This document shows, piece by piece, positions 25,101-36,209 of a stretch of DNA of 64,000 nt. Origin of the DNA: Monosiga brevicollis MX1 (taxonomy: Eukaryota; Opisthokonta; Choanoflagellata; Craspedida; Salpingoecidae); assembly GCF_000002865.3 (NCBI RefSeq), contig NW_001865066.1, positions 133,216-197,215 on the forward strand, given 5' to 3'. Within the stretch, counting starts at the first letter, position 1. Every line of letters begins with the position of its first letter. The translations under genes and the position numbers were made by a program. The notes under the pieces were generated by a model. The model did not search any database. It worked only from the letters and a program-made list of their open reading frames with translations, and was not told the DNA's origin.

Positions 25101-25430
25101 GTGCGCTGCTGATCCTGGCACTGGCGAGAATGGGTGCTGTGTGCCAAAGCTTAAGCTGCATTTCCACAATCTACATCCACGTAGGATATCAAAGCGCGTA
25201 CAAGTCGATTGCGCATGATTACCCATCAATCGGGTACTGAACTCAAGGTTTGTGTCGTACCTTGCCAATGGCGAGAATGTCGGCTCGCTTCAAAAGCCCA
25301 GTTGATTAAAATTCTGATACTGGTCAGCTTCTCACACTGCTCTCATCGTCTCCATGCGCAGGCGCTGGTAGAGCGGCTGGCAGAGCAAAATCGAGTGTTG
25401 AACATTGTGGCGCAAAAGCTCAACGTCTGA
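19139..25430 (+). CDS. TRPA1: TRPA1-like ankyrin-repeat cation channel
   Basis: The start at 19139 is MAPRDYEMELSTLG. About 17 ankyrin repeats spread over many small exons (19300-22650; for example SATPLHWAASGGHVQSVRLL and QTALHYAAARGHASVVKLL) match the 16-17 repeats of animal TRPA1. A linker is followed by six transmembrane helices (about 23340-24640). Family landmarks are VWMNLLIYARRFDTFGIYI (S4-S5), FMLAFGLSFFIMLQDQESF (S5), a pore with FVMMTGEYEF and VLMNLLIGLAVGDIEKI (S6). The pore carries GE where animal TRPA1 has GD at the selectivity filter, so the acidic charge is kept. The C-terminus is short and helical, with stop at 25430. It is probably a plasma-membrane calcium-permeable sensory channel. 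At least 20 introns interrupt it, so some exon edges are approximate. An acidic LDDDDDHDDDE insert (about 21565-21600) lies between repeats 11 and 12. Confidence 0.88.
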
Positions 25431-25637
25431 AGTTTTTTCTCAAGCCACTTTTTGGTCGCATCTGAACACCCACATGATCGCATAATGCAAAAAACAAGAC
25501 GAACTGAAGCGTGGTGTGCGTGCGTGTCACAGTGGCGGTTGTCTTCTTCCTTCTTCTTGTTCAATTGATTTCGAATGTGGTGCCTGCTTGCACTCATATC
25601 TTCCTTAAAAGCGGTTGCTGCGCCAAGGCTGTGGCCA

Positions 25638-27900
25638 CTAGGTTAGAGCCTCCAACTCTTCCTTGACACGCTTGGCTCGACGCTGACCTCCTGTTACGCC
25701 TTTAGCAAACCACCCTTCACGAAGCGAAATTTGGCTAGCAGGCTCCTTCGCGGCTTGGTCTTCGGCAGGCGTCAAGGGAACTGCCATAGCCCACAGGGCG
25801 TCGTGACCCATGTCATAGTCGGGTACAGCAGGGCGACGTGCTACACCGCCAACACAAGCAAGAAACGGTGAAGATTTGTATCGGGCATGGCATTGATGGG
25901 GGCGTGTATGAACGCGCACAAACCTGTCGGCAGGGCATTAAGGAGAGCTTCCAGAAACGCATCGCAGGTTGCTCGTACGACAAGCGCTGCCCGCGCATCA
26001 AGCGGTGTCCACTGCAGATTGACAACGATCAACGAAGCCTTCTTTTGCAGAGGTTGCCAAAGCGGTTTGTAGTGTTTGAGTACCTGGCGCAAAGAAACAG
26101 ATTTTGTGTCACATGAGACACAAAGTGGGCCGTCGAGCGATGCTATGCAAGCGCTTGGCTTGATGCCTCAAACCTTGAGACTGGAGCCAAGGACAAGGAT
26201 GAGGTCCACCTGAGGCAGGAGCGCCTCGATGCCTTCCCAATTGTGAACGGGGCTACAACTATAACAACGAGGTAACAAGGGTATTAGCACGTGCCCTTTA
26301 CATGCAGCAAGTTTCAAGATACGACGCGCGTTCCAAGCACCCACTGCGCCGCCTCGCCGTAGTGCACGATTGTGTCCAGCAATGGAGTGGCGCAAGCAGG
26401 ACAATTGCGGCCCGTGGCGTGGCGATGGCGGGCCGTGAGCCCTAATGAGAAGCAGGGCGAATAGGCACGAGTTGAGCTGGATTGATGGTTGAGCGGAGAG
26501 CTCAGCTTTTGGGGGCCAACCTGTGACGTCAAAACGACGAGCGTAGAGGCCGCTGGCTTGCACACCATTGTTGGAGCAGACGGGACAATACTCGAGAAAA
26601 GCATTGCCGTGAATCTCAGAAAGGTGTTGAGGAGAGAGGCCACTTCGCCGATGCAGGCCATCAACGTTTTGTGAGACCACGTGTTGCACGACGCCTCCTT
26701 GAACCAAGGCTGTTAGGGCTTGGTGGGCACGCGTCGGTGAGCACGCCGTCAAATCTAATGTTGTTGGTGCAGGCCTACAGTGATGATTGAGAGGTGAGTG
26801 GCGAGTCGGGCGAAAGAGTTGAAAATGAGCTCAATGAAAGAAGAGAGGTCATTACGTGGGAGCAACGGTGGTATCCGCAGTTGAGTTTTTGGCGGTCTTG
26901 GTGTAGATGCCATGCTGCCCACGATAGCACGGAATGCCGCTGGCCGTGCTCAGGCCAGCACCCGTGTACACAACCTACGGCGTCGACTTGTCATGAAGCA
27001 TGTAAGGACTTGTTTCGATGGAGCGCAAATGGGATTGACATACCGCAGTACGAGCTTGCTGAAGCAGGGTCGCCACCTGAGGGACAAATCAGACCGCAGG
27101 GCGTAACCGCAAGGTAAAACCAAGCTCATGTCATCATGCCGTCAACGTTCAAGAAATAGGCACCCGAGGGCCAGCAAAGTTGAGAAGGGAGAACAAACTT
27201 TGGTGGCTTTGTGCCGGAGAGTTTCGGGATCGTCAGTTGCCTCGGCCTCGCGATCCTCACGCTGGCGACGGCGACTGTGCCGCTGCCGCATCTGCCATCA
27301 AAACAGCAAACAACCGAGGCTCAGCAAAAATCCAAGACAAAACAAGGCCAGGGGTTGTGCGTGGACGGTCAGGACGTACCAGGGCCATGAGCTCCGGGTT
27401 TGCCTCGACGAATGTCGCGTCATCGGAGCTCCAACTCGATTCGGGGCGCGCTGCCAGCCGGCGCATGCGCTGCACGCGATGTTTCCACATGATCACATGC
27501 CCCAATCAAGTCGGCGACCAAGACGTGCACCGAGACATGACACAAGCGCAGCGAGCATGCGCACCGTCTCATTCGCCAGCTTGATGCGTTTTTCTTGCAA
27601 CTGCTTTCGCCGCTCTGCTGCTCGTCTTGCTCGCATAGATTCAATCTCTGCCACTTTATCCTCCTCGCTCCTCTCCTTGCTCTCCTCCTCGCTCCTCTCC
27701 TTGCTCTCCCCCTGGCTCATCTCCTTGCTCCCCTCTTGCTCGACCTCCTGCTTGAGCTCTTGTTCGATCTCCTGCTTGATTTCCTGCTCGATCTCCTGAT
27801 CAGCCACCTGCTTGCTCCTCTTGCCCTCCTGCTCAACCCCCTGCTTGCTCTCCGCCTCGACCTCGGTCGCTGCTGCCATCGCTGACACCGCCGCCGCCAT
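25638..27900 (-). CDS. SIRT7: Sirtuin 7-type NAD-dependent protein deacylase
   Basis: Reading from the ATG at 27900, a Glu/Lys/Gln-rich coiled segment made of EQE(I/L)KQE repeats leads into a basic helix. Next is QREDREAEATDDPETLRHKA, which matches the SIRT7-specific N-terminal region. The catalytic core has VVYTGAGLSTASGIPCYRG (NAD binding), VVSQNVDGLHRRSGL, the catalytic His in LSEIHGN, zinc Cys pairs CPVC and CPAC, DTIVHYGEA, LILVLGSSLKV and LIVVNLQWTPLD. The C-terminus keeps the SIRT7 signature GWFAKG followed by basic residues, with stop at 25638. The normally conserved Asp of the IPDYRG loop reads Cys here. The expected role is nuclear/nucleolar chromatin deacylation supporting rRNA synthesis. 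It is convergent with TRPA1-like and divergent with WDR33. Confidence 0.9.
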
Positions 27901-28465
27901 GATTGAGATGTTGTAATTGTCAGACAAACTGATACTTGTCAGACAAATTTATGCTTGTCAGACTTTTAGGGCTGCATGTGTGTGCGGCTTTGTTGGATAT
28001 CGTCTCTCTGTTTCTGCCCTCTAGCTTTGTGTGTCTCTGACTTTCCTTCACTGTTGTGCTGTTTCTCTGTGTCATTGCTATTTACTGTGGTCTTTTCAAT
28101 CCATTCATGATCATCGCTGACTCTATCTCTGCATTTCTCGCGCTCTCTCTCTCCGTCTCTTTCATTATTCACACTTCCTCGACATCTCTCTCTCTCCGTT
28201 TTTCAACGACGAGCAGAACGTGTAAGTTGTGCCGGCGGTGCTGACGGTGCCGGCGGTGCTGGTGCTGGTGGTGCTGGTGGTGCTGGTGGAACGCATCCTT
28301 GTTCGGAAGCGCGCGCTTGACCAGTGATGAATAACGGGCAGCTTGGGGCAGATTGCTGTGTTTTGGGAGGCTATGTCCTCTTTATTTTACTCTCTGCTAT
28401 AGCTAAGTATCTGACTGTATCCCTGGCTTTGTGTTGGTTGGTGCGCACAGGTCAGTGCGCCGGAC
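27901..28465. promoter_or_regulatory. Divergent promoter region SIRT7 / WDR33
   Basis: This spacer holds three TTGTCAGA sites at 27917, 27936 and 27955, exactly 19 nt apart. Two short CT-rich runs (28140-28160 and 28185-28200) follow, then a GGTGCTGGTG minisatellite (about 28225-28290). The WDR33 mRNA may contain a 5'UTR intron, because GTGCGCACAG at 28441-28450 would serve as an acceptor. Confidence 0.55.
28225..28290. repeat. GGTGCTGGTG minisatellite
   Basis: About seven imperfect copies of a 9-nt GGTGCTGGT/GCCGGCGGT unit lie upstream of WDR33. It could be 5'UTR. Confidence 0.8.
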
Positions 28466-31354
28466 ATGGCGTATCAGTCGAGCTACGGTAGCCGCGGCCG
28501 CGGTGGCGGTGGTGGCTATGGCGGCCGCGGTGGTGGTGGCGGTGGTGGTTACGGCAGTTACAATGGTGGCGGCGGTGGTGGCTATGGCCGCGGTGGGCCC
28601 GCAGGTCCAGGTGGCTATGGTGGAGGGCGAGGGGGTGGTCCCGGTGCCAGCAATGCCGGAGGCCGCTATGGCATGCGATCGCGAGGGGGCGGTGGTGGCA
28701 ATACGGGTGGCAACTTTCGCGCCGTTGGAGGCACACAACACTACCAGCATCAATTCCTTGCCACAACTCAAGATCACCGTCCCACCATCGACCATCACGC
28801 CGCCATCGTCGCAGACTTGGAGGTATGACACCAGCCAAGCCCCGGCAAGCTTGAGGCCGCAGCCCTGACCAGAGCCAACTTCTCATCTCGCCTTGGCCTC
28901 CGCCTTCTGCTTCTATCTGCCGCGTAGAGTCGCCTTTTTCGAAAAGACGGTCGTGATGTCCCGCGTCTACAGCCCCGGGATGCCGAGGCCTATCATGTAG
29001 GTATCCGCTCATCAAACGGATGACCCCTGTCTACAGGTCTCACGCACACCTACGGACCTACGCGCGTCAAATTGGCTAGGTCATGCCACCAGCCGTTTAC
29101 GCAAGAGACTGTGCCAATGCCGTGGTTACCAAATTTGCAAAAGAGGGCAAAGCCAAGTCAGAGCAAGCCCGTGCACGTAAGCGGCGCTCTCCGCGGCTTG
29201 GCCGTCATGGTCTTCTTAGGCTTGTACAACCCGATCACTCCCTGCTCAATGACCGTGTTTCTTTGAATCGTTCTGCAGAAAGCGAGGCCTCAGCTGGTGG
29301 TGAAGCCTTGAGGTCCAACACGCCCGCCTTTTGCATCCGGGTACGTGGTTTAAGCGCGCCCACCTGCACAGCGGCATGTTGAAGAACTAGAGTGAGCCCC
29401 AACATGTTGGCGATAGGCCAGCAAAGACTCATTTGACCTCGCCTGCTTGGCTTGGGTCCTGGCCAATGCAGTGGGACCCGACAGGCCGCCGCGTCATCAC
29501 CGGCCATTCCACTGGCCAGTTTGCGCTTTGGTATGCTTGCACTTTCAACTTTGAGACCATTCTATCTGCCCATTTCAACAGCATCCGCACCCTCAACTGG
29601 AGCAACGACTACGAATGGCTTCTTACCGTAAGCTTCATTCCAACTTCTGGTCCATGCTCCTCAAACCTCAAAACGGCGGCGTGATGCTTGTTCTCATTCT
29701 GGACGCATGTTGACCAAGGGCGACGACGGCGGCTGCATCAAGTACTGGCAAAGAAACATGAACACTGTTGCCGAACTTCCAGATGCGCACGATGGTCCCG
29801 TTCGTGCCACAAGGTTTGGACATTGTTTGCGCCATTGCCTCATACACGGCCATCCCACTTCGCTCCCTTGACAATTTGGATGCCTCTATGCGCCCACAGC
29901 TTCAGCCCGAATGACCGCAAGTTTTGTTCCTGCTCTGAAGACAAGACAGTCAAGATTTTCGATTTCTATTCCACCAAAGTGGAGCGCGTACGTGGCAGCG
30001 CTCACAGGGCTCTTGGCGCCGTCTGACCCGTGCAATGCTTCCGTCCACTCAGTACACGTGTCTTGCACCGGAATCCTTGGCTTATGGTTTCTCCCTGCGC
30101 TCAGGTGCTCAAGGGCCACGGTGCCGACGTGCGCGCCGTTGCTTGGCACCCAAAAATGTGTACGACCCGATTTGCTGGTGTGACAAGACCTCTACTGTTT
30201 GCCCGTTTAATTTGTCTGACCCAGCCGACTTTGGACTGTTGCACTAGCTCTGATTGTGTCGGGGTCCCGCGATGACCAGCAGCCCATGCGACTGTGGGAT
30301 CCACGTGACGGCACGAACCTTTCGCCTCTTTATCTACACAAGGACACGGTCATGGACTTGAAGTGGCACCGCGATGGCAACATGCTTCTCTCTGCCTCGC
30401 GTGATGGGCTGGTGCGTACATGTTCCGATCCGTGCATGTGTCTGGGCATATGTCTGACCCACACCGATATGGCCACCTTTCATGCGGCACCAAAACATGA
30501 CAGGTCAAGCTCTTTGACCTGCGGACTATGAAAGAAATGCAAACATTCCGAGCCCACGAGGGACAGGTGGATGGTAGGTCGGATCCGTCAAGAGTTTTGT
30601 GCAGAGCCATCAAGGCTTCCAGGGTGACCTGCAAACAGCCTTAACCGGTTGTTTCTGTTTGCACCGCATTGATTGGCAGTGGTTGCCTGGCATCCCATTC
30701 ACAACGATCTCTTTGTGAGCAGCAGTGGAAAAGGGGGCCTGCACTTTTGGCTGGCCGGGTATGACTCTCCACCCATGCCCATTGTGCATCAACCAATAAC
30801 ATGACCATTCTCACATTTATGCCTGGCTTGCTCCAGCACAAGCTCTGCGCTAGGCTCGATTCCCAATGCCCATAATGATGCCTTCATCTGGGATTTGGCT
30901 TGGCATCCGTTGGGCCATGTGCTGGCCACGGCCGGCAACGATCACCGCGTTGCGGTAGGCTGTCGACTTTGGACCCCACTTTTTTTTTTTTTTTTTTTTA
31001 CTGTGGTCACTTTGCTTGCTCACGAGCGCGTTGTATTGACTTCTCAGTTCTGGACGCGACACATGCCCGGTGATACCATGCAAGAAGACGAGTACAACCA
31101 GGCCGAGCTCGCTGCCGCTGCCCCTCTTCAGCAACAAGGAACCAACGCCGTTCGACTTCCACAAGCTGTCGTTGACGTGCTGCCAGGTCTGTCGCTTGAA
31201 ACTTGCTCGAGCTGCCTCATGTCTGCTTCGTGAGGCCAGAGCGCTCGACTTGATTTTGTTGTGTGCTTTTGTGATAGGGATCGATACCTCGCGAGCGCCA
31301 GCAATGAGCATGTCAAATGGCATGACCTCGATGGAGCGATTGCCAGGGCTATAG
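28466..31354 (+). CDS. WDR33: WDR33 / Pfs2 polyadenylation factor with N-terminal RGG region
   Basis: This is the WD40 subunit of the mRNA cleavage and polyadenylation specificity factor, which reads AAUAAA. The ATG at 28466 opens a Gly/Arg/Tyr-rich segment of about 75 residues (GRGGGGGYGGRGGG type). The conserved WDR33 leader follows (QPRDAEAYH, then NAVVTKFAKEGKAK). Seven WD repeats come next: PTGRRVITGHSTGQFALW, ETILSAHFNSIRTLNW, FSPNDRKFCSCSEDKTVKIF, GHGADVRAVAWHP, ALIVSGSRDDQQPMRLWDP, HNDAFIWDLAWHPLGHVLA and FWTRHMPGDTM. A short tail ends at 31354. Animal WDR33 has its collagen/Gly-rich region at the C-terminus and yeast Pfs2 has none, so an N-terminal RGG block is a rearranged layout. 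Around ten short introns interrupt it; one contains a T run at 30980-30999. Confidence 0.9.
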
Positions 31355-31631
31355 AGAACAAGCCCAGATCCATTGTCCAGCAAGGCGTCGTCTGAACAAG
31401 CGAAGCATGCATGTTTCGGACACGACGAGAAATCAGAAGTAACGTGTGCAGGCACACGAGTGGACAAGACGAATTCATATCCGCATATCCTCACTCAGAC
31501 AGGCGTCTACTTGGTTTTAGCAATTGGTACGACAACAAAATGCAAAATGGTGCAAGACTAGAAGCGAAACGAGAGGTGAACACAAAAAGCAAAACATGCT
31601 TGGATAGATGCGCATCATGCAAGCCCGTGGC

Positions 31632-32792
31632 TTAAGCACGCGAGCCACCATGGAGGGGGAAGATGAGATCTTCTTCGTCGTCCTCATCTTCTAGCACAAA
31701 GGTGTGAGTGTCTGAAGCGGCCACGCTGTTGTTATTGCCCAAGAGCTGAGACCGCAGTTGCTGGCGCCCACCACGGTAGCGCTGCTGTTTGCTGCGCTGC
31801 TTCAAAAAGAAGAAGCCTCCCGTCATCACCACAACAATCAGGATCATGAGACCAAAGCCCAGTGCCAGCGCTACAGGAGGTTATAAATACCAATGCCACG
31901 AGCAAAGAATGATCTCATGAGACAGGGGATTCTGGAGGGACGGGTACAGGGTTGCAGAACCGAGCAGAGCAGAGCAACGCAGATAGGCCGACAAACTTTG
32001 TCCTTTGGTCATGCCCGAGCTGCCCGAGCTGGGCGCCACAGTGGTGTTTGTTGAGGAGGAAGAAGACGAAGAAGTGGAGGTTGTTGTCGTTGTCGTTGTC
32101 GTCGTTGTCGTTGTTGTATCAGTGGTTGCATTGCCTGGAATAGTGGTTGCATTGCCCGGAATAGTTGAAGAGGCGGTGGTCGCGATGCCTGAGGTGGTGG
32201 AGTTGGCCAAAGGGGTAGTGGTCGCGATGCCTGAGGTGGTGGAGTTGGCCAAAGGGGTAGTGGTCGCGATGCCTGAGGTGCCTGAGGTGGTGGAGTTGGC
32301 CAAAGGGGTAGTGGTCGCGATGCCTGGGGTGGTTGTGGGAGCCAAAGGGGTAGTGGTTACATTGGTAGCAGCGGTTGTATTTGCTGGAGCAGTGGTTACG
32401 TTGGCGGCAGTGGTTGTGTTAGCAGCTGGAGTAGTACTTCTGGTCTCGGCTGTTGTGGTTGTGGTAGCAGCTGGAGTCGTAGTGATTGTGGACTTGTCGG
32501 CTGTTGTGGTTGTGGCAGCAGTGGTTGTGTTAGCAGCTGGAGTAGTAGTGCTTGTGCTCTCGGCTGTTGTGGCAGCTGGAGTCGTAGTGATTGAGGTCTT
32601 GTCGGCTGGGGTGGTTGTGTTTGCAGCTGTTGTGTTTGCAGCTGTGGTAGAGGTAGTTGAACTGATGGTCAGAGTAGTTGAGGTGGATCCCGACGCGGCT
32701 GTTGAGGTGGATGTGTCTGCTGTCGAGCTACTAATGATGCAAAGGAGCACCAACGCCAGGGCAAGGCGCTGACAAAGACTTCGCCAAGCCAT
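31632..32792 (-). CDS. Mucin-like Thr-rich single-pass membrane protein
   Basis: The start at 32792 gives a strong signal peptide (MAWRSLCQRLALALVLLC..SSSTA). About 240 residues of Thr/Ser/Ala/Pro repeats follow, such as TTTPAANTTTAA, and four near-identical ATTTPLANSTTSGI units around 32170-32330. After a predicted intron (about 31881-31997, acceptor CTGTAG) comes a transmembrane helix, GLMILIVVVMTGGFFF, a basic stop-transfer KQRSKQQRYRGG and a cytoplasmic tail with the acidic LEDEDDEEDLIF. The stop is at 31632. I recognise no family. The composition predicts a heavily O-glycosylated surface rod, possibly glycocalyx or an adhesion receptor. NxT sites are frequent too. Confidence 0.75.
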
Positions 32793-32829
32793 AATCGTGG
32801 GTAGACTGTTTCAGCCGTCGGCTCTCCAC

Positions 32830-33045
32830 CCGGGCCGCACGAATGCAGAACGTTGACACCGAGAATGGGGTCCTGCCAAGAGTAAGCAGCAATGCCACCA
32901 ACAGCAGTTAAAAATGCGGTTACGGGCGAGAAGGGGCACACCGCCAGCCAGCGATCAAGGCGAGCTGAGCCATTCGGGCGGACAGCCATCACAAGAACAA
33001 TGTTGTTGAGCGCCATGAAACCTACCCCAAGAGTCTGCCGATCAC
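32830..33045 (-). other. Possible coding exon of unknown membrane protein
   Basis: On the minus strand an ATG at about 33016 opens [16 protein letters not shown], then [18 protein letters not shown] and [17 protein letters not shown]. This looks like two hydrophobic helices with a pyrimidine-biased third codon position, as in real genes here. It is in a different frame from the mucin signal peptide just downstream. It could be an upstream alternative exon of that gene, a separate tiny gene, or chance. Confidence 0.25.
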
Positions 33046-33232
33046 AGCAGAAGGACAGCTCCCCCGGCCCCGGCCCCCAGCAGGACCGCACCTTTCTCTC
33101 TCACGTGCGCTCCGCTACCGAATCAGGGAGCACCACGGTCAAACCAATACGACGCGACCACGACGCCAACGACACGAGAAAGAAAGAAATGCCATTCCTT
33201 CTCCTGTTGCACTGCCACCACCACTACCACCT

Positions 33233-33610
33233 CTGCCTCTCTCTGTGTATCTGTCTCTGTGTCTCTGTGTCTGTCTCTGTCTCTGTGTCTGTCTCTGTGT
33301 CTGTCTCTGTGTCTGTGTCTGTCTCTGTGTCTGTCTCTGTCTCTGTCTCTGTCTCTGTGTCTCTCTGTGTCTCTGTCTCTGTTCTGTCTCTGTCTCTGTC
33401 TCTGTCTCTGTGTCTGTGTCTGTCTCTGTCTCTGTCTCTGTCTCTGTCTCTGTCTCTGTCTGTCTCTGTCTCTCTGTCTCTGTCTCTGTCTCTGTCTCTC
33501 TCTGTCTCTGTCTCTGTCTCTCTGTCTCTGTCTCTGTCTCTGTCTCTCTCTGTCTCTGTCTCTGTCTCTCTGTCTCTGTCTCTGTCTCTGTCTCTGTCTC
33601 TGTCTCTCTT
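33233..33610. repeat. (CTGTCT)n / (CTGTGT)n microsatellite
   Basis: About 380 nt of CTGTCT hexamers are mixed with CTGTGT and CTCTGT variants. All three frames are open on both strands, giving spurious RDRDRD and SVSVSV translations. Confidence 0.95.
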
Positions 33611-33737
33611 TTGTTTGTTGTTGTGTAACAAATGTAAGATTTTCTGTCTTGCTCTCTCCTCTGCTGAACATAAGTGTGTTGATTATCACACTTCCGTACA
33701 GACCCACCCGCGCGTCATCTCTCTGACCAAAAACAAT

Positions 33738-33931
<194 letters not shown>

Positions 33932-34443
33932 TTCCATCACAGGGCAACGAGCGCCAGCTTTCACCAGCCCAAGGCGGTGACCACGACTGTGTGCCTGATA
34001 GAGTCGGTGTACCACGATCAAGACAGCTGGAGTTGGCAGGACGGTGGGGCGTGTGGTCTTTCAGCTTTTGATCAAGGGGTCAGGCCATGCTCGGACAGGT
34101 TGGACGGTGATTTTTACACGTGCCGGAGACACGGCCAAGGCACGCCGCTCGAAGCGAGTCGAGCTGCAGTGAGCTCGTCTCGCAGGAACCCGTCCGCAAC
34201 GCCGCGCCGGTGAGGTAGAGGACCCAGAAACCAGCACAACCAGGTCCTTGCGTTTGGATGGGCGCACGAGAAAAGGCTTGGTCGGTTGAATTTCACGCAA
34301 GGCCTCGCTCGTCGGTGTATGGATCCGGAGTCCTTTGGTCTGTGGCACAGATTGGCGGCATCGGCTGTGTCCACGCCCTTTTGGAAGGATGCTCCACAGT
34401 TTGACTCACGGCCCGTGTCCCGAGTAAACGTCGTGCTTACTTC

Positions 34444-36209
34444 ATGGCTACTGTCGAGTCGGTCCGCCGCGCTCTTGCGCCGCGGACCGTGCAATGTGTA
34501 TGGATGTTGCGGCAGGTCCGCACGCAACTGCCACTCTGGCCTGCACTGCCCCGGGCGGTTGCGCGCCTGAGTCAAAAGGCCACCCATGTCTATCAGCACC
34601 GACCAGCACCGCTTGCCTCTTTGCGCTGGGTCCATACTAGTCACAGCCGCGACGAACCCAGCAACCGTGTCCCACCCCAACACTTTGATGACCTGCAAGA
34701 TCGCGTAGCCGCAGACAAAGTGTGGACCGTACCCAACCTCTTGACCGCCTCTCGCATCGCCCTCAGTCCCGTTCTTGGATATTGGATTGTGTGCGGAAGC
34801 GCCAAGCTTGCCCTCGGCTTTTACGGCATTGCCGCATTCTCAGACTGGGTGAGCACCCTCGTTCTCTGCCCTGCTTTTTGGCTCCAAACCAGGAGGAGAC
34901 CTGTCCTGTTCACTTGCTCACGGCTTGTCTCCCGCTATAATTGTGGCTGTTGCTGTTGATGTGCTTTGATGTACTTTGCGCGATATTGTTTCAATACCGC
35001 TTTGATGTCTCGTAGTTGGACGGTGCCATCGCACGCCAATGGCCATCCCAGCGATCCATTTGGGGCTCTGTTCTCGATCCCCTGGCTGACAAGGTACGTC
35101 CAGCTTTCAGCCAGAAGATAGTTCAGAACAGGTCTCCCTTCGGCTGTGCACACAATGCGCCACTACAAACTTGAAAGAAAAGCGGGAACGAGCATGTGAA
35201 ACAGACGGGTGCTTCAGGAGGGTGTCGAGTTTGAAGTCCATGGGTATTGGCCGCACTGTCAGACCTTCTCACATGCACCCCGCTCAATATCCATAGGTTT
35301 TAATCATCGTGTCTGCTGGCAGCTTATTTTGGTCGGGCCTCTTGCCAGGTACAGCTGCTTTGATGGGTGCATTACAATCAAGTTTGCGCGACTCCTTGGT
35401 TGTTGCACGTGCTAAACGCTGGCTTGATGCTTTTCTTTCTTCTTTGACTTCTCTCCTGGCGTCGCGCTGGATGTAGCGACGGTCGCGGCGGTATGGGTGG
35501 TGAAGGATGCTTTGATGATCGCCACGGCGGCCGAGACACGCTATAAGAGCCTTCAGCAAGTAGGTGATGGCGGAGCGCTCGCCCCGACGACTTGAATGGA
35601 ATGCACAGGCCTTGCTGGCTATCCGTTGCAAATAACAAATCTTGTACTCTTGTGACAGCGCCTGGGCCACACTCCTTCCCTCAAACTGTACCTGGACATG
35701 AAGCAACCCACCATGGAAGTTAAACCACTGATGTTGGGCAAGGTAAAATGACGTTCAAACGCGTGATTATTGACCATTGGATTGGAACGCTTCTGCCCAA
35801 GGCTGCTACATCTTGCTTTACGCTCGACCCTCCTTTTTCATTCTTTCTTCTGGCCTTGCCCTTGCTTTCGCCCCACTTGCTCTTGGGCAACTACCATCTT
35901 TGTTCCCCCTGCTCAGATCAACACGACTTTGCAGTTTGGCAGCGTCATGCTTGCGCTATTTTATGCCGCTTGGCCCGACGCGCTTGCATCTCTACCTGCC
36001 GGGACCATGGAGACAGTATGGTGAGCGCATTTAGCATCACTGCTGGATTTGGGACTCAGTGATAGCACTCTCACCATCGTCCCAAATTCCTTAGGGATTT
36101 CACGTGCGTCTCAGCGATAGCCACCGGAGTCATGTACGTGCGTCACCGAAATCGGACCCTGGTCACGGTCACGCGAGAGGACGGCTCGCCCCAAAGCACA
36201 ACCAAGTGA
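34444..36209 (+). CDS. CRLS1: Mitochondrial cardiolipin synthase (CDP-alcohol phosphotransferase)
   Basis: It joins CDP-diacylglycerol and phosphatidylglycerol to make cardiolipin in the inner mitochondrial membrane. The ATG at 34444 opens a basic, Arg-rich presequence of about 75 residues. VWTVPNLLTASRIALSPVL follows, then FSDW at the end of exon 1 (donor 34849). Exon 2 (from 35016) gives LDGAIARQWPSQ and GSVLDPLADK, the complete CDP-OH-P motif DGxxARx8GxxxDxxxD. Later exons give VWVVKDALMIATAAETRYKSL, SLKLYLDMKQPTMEVKPLM, INTTLQFGSVMLALFYAAW and a last helix ATGVMYVRHRNRTLVTV. The stop is at 36209. Overall it follows eukaryotic CRLS1 rather than the bacterial PLD-type enzyme. Introns are short with GTGAGC/GTACAG donors. 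Confidence 0.9.

Noticed and set aside
28403-28831. Minus-strand Ala/Thr/His-rich frames opposite the WDR33 N-terminus
   Set aside because: They are the complement of the GGN-rich RGG region; WDR33 is clearly on the plus strand.
32005-32772. Val-rich plus-strand frame opposite the mucin-like gene
   Set aside because: It is the complement of ACN threonine codons; it lacks a start context, domains or splice support, while the minus strand has signal peptide, TM and stop.
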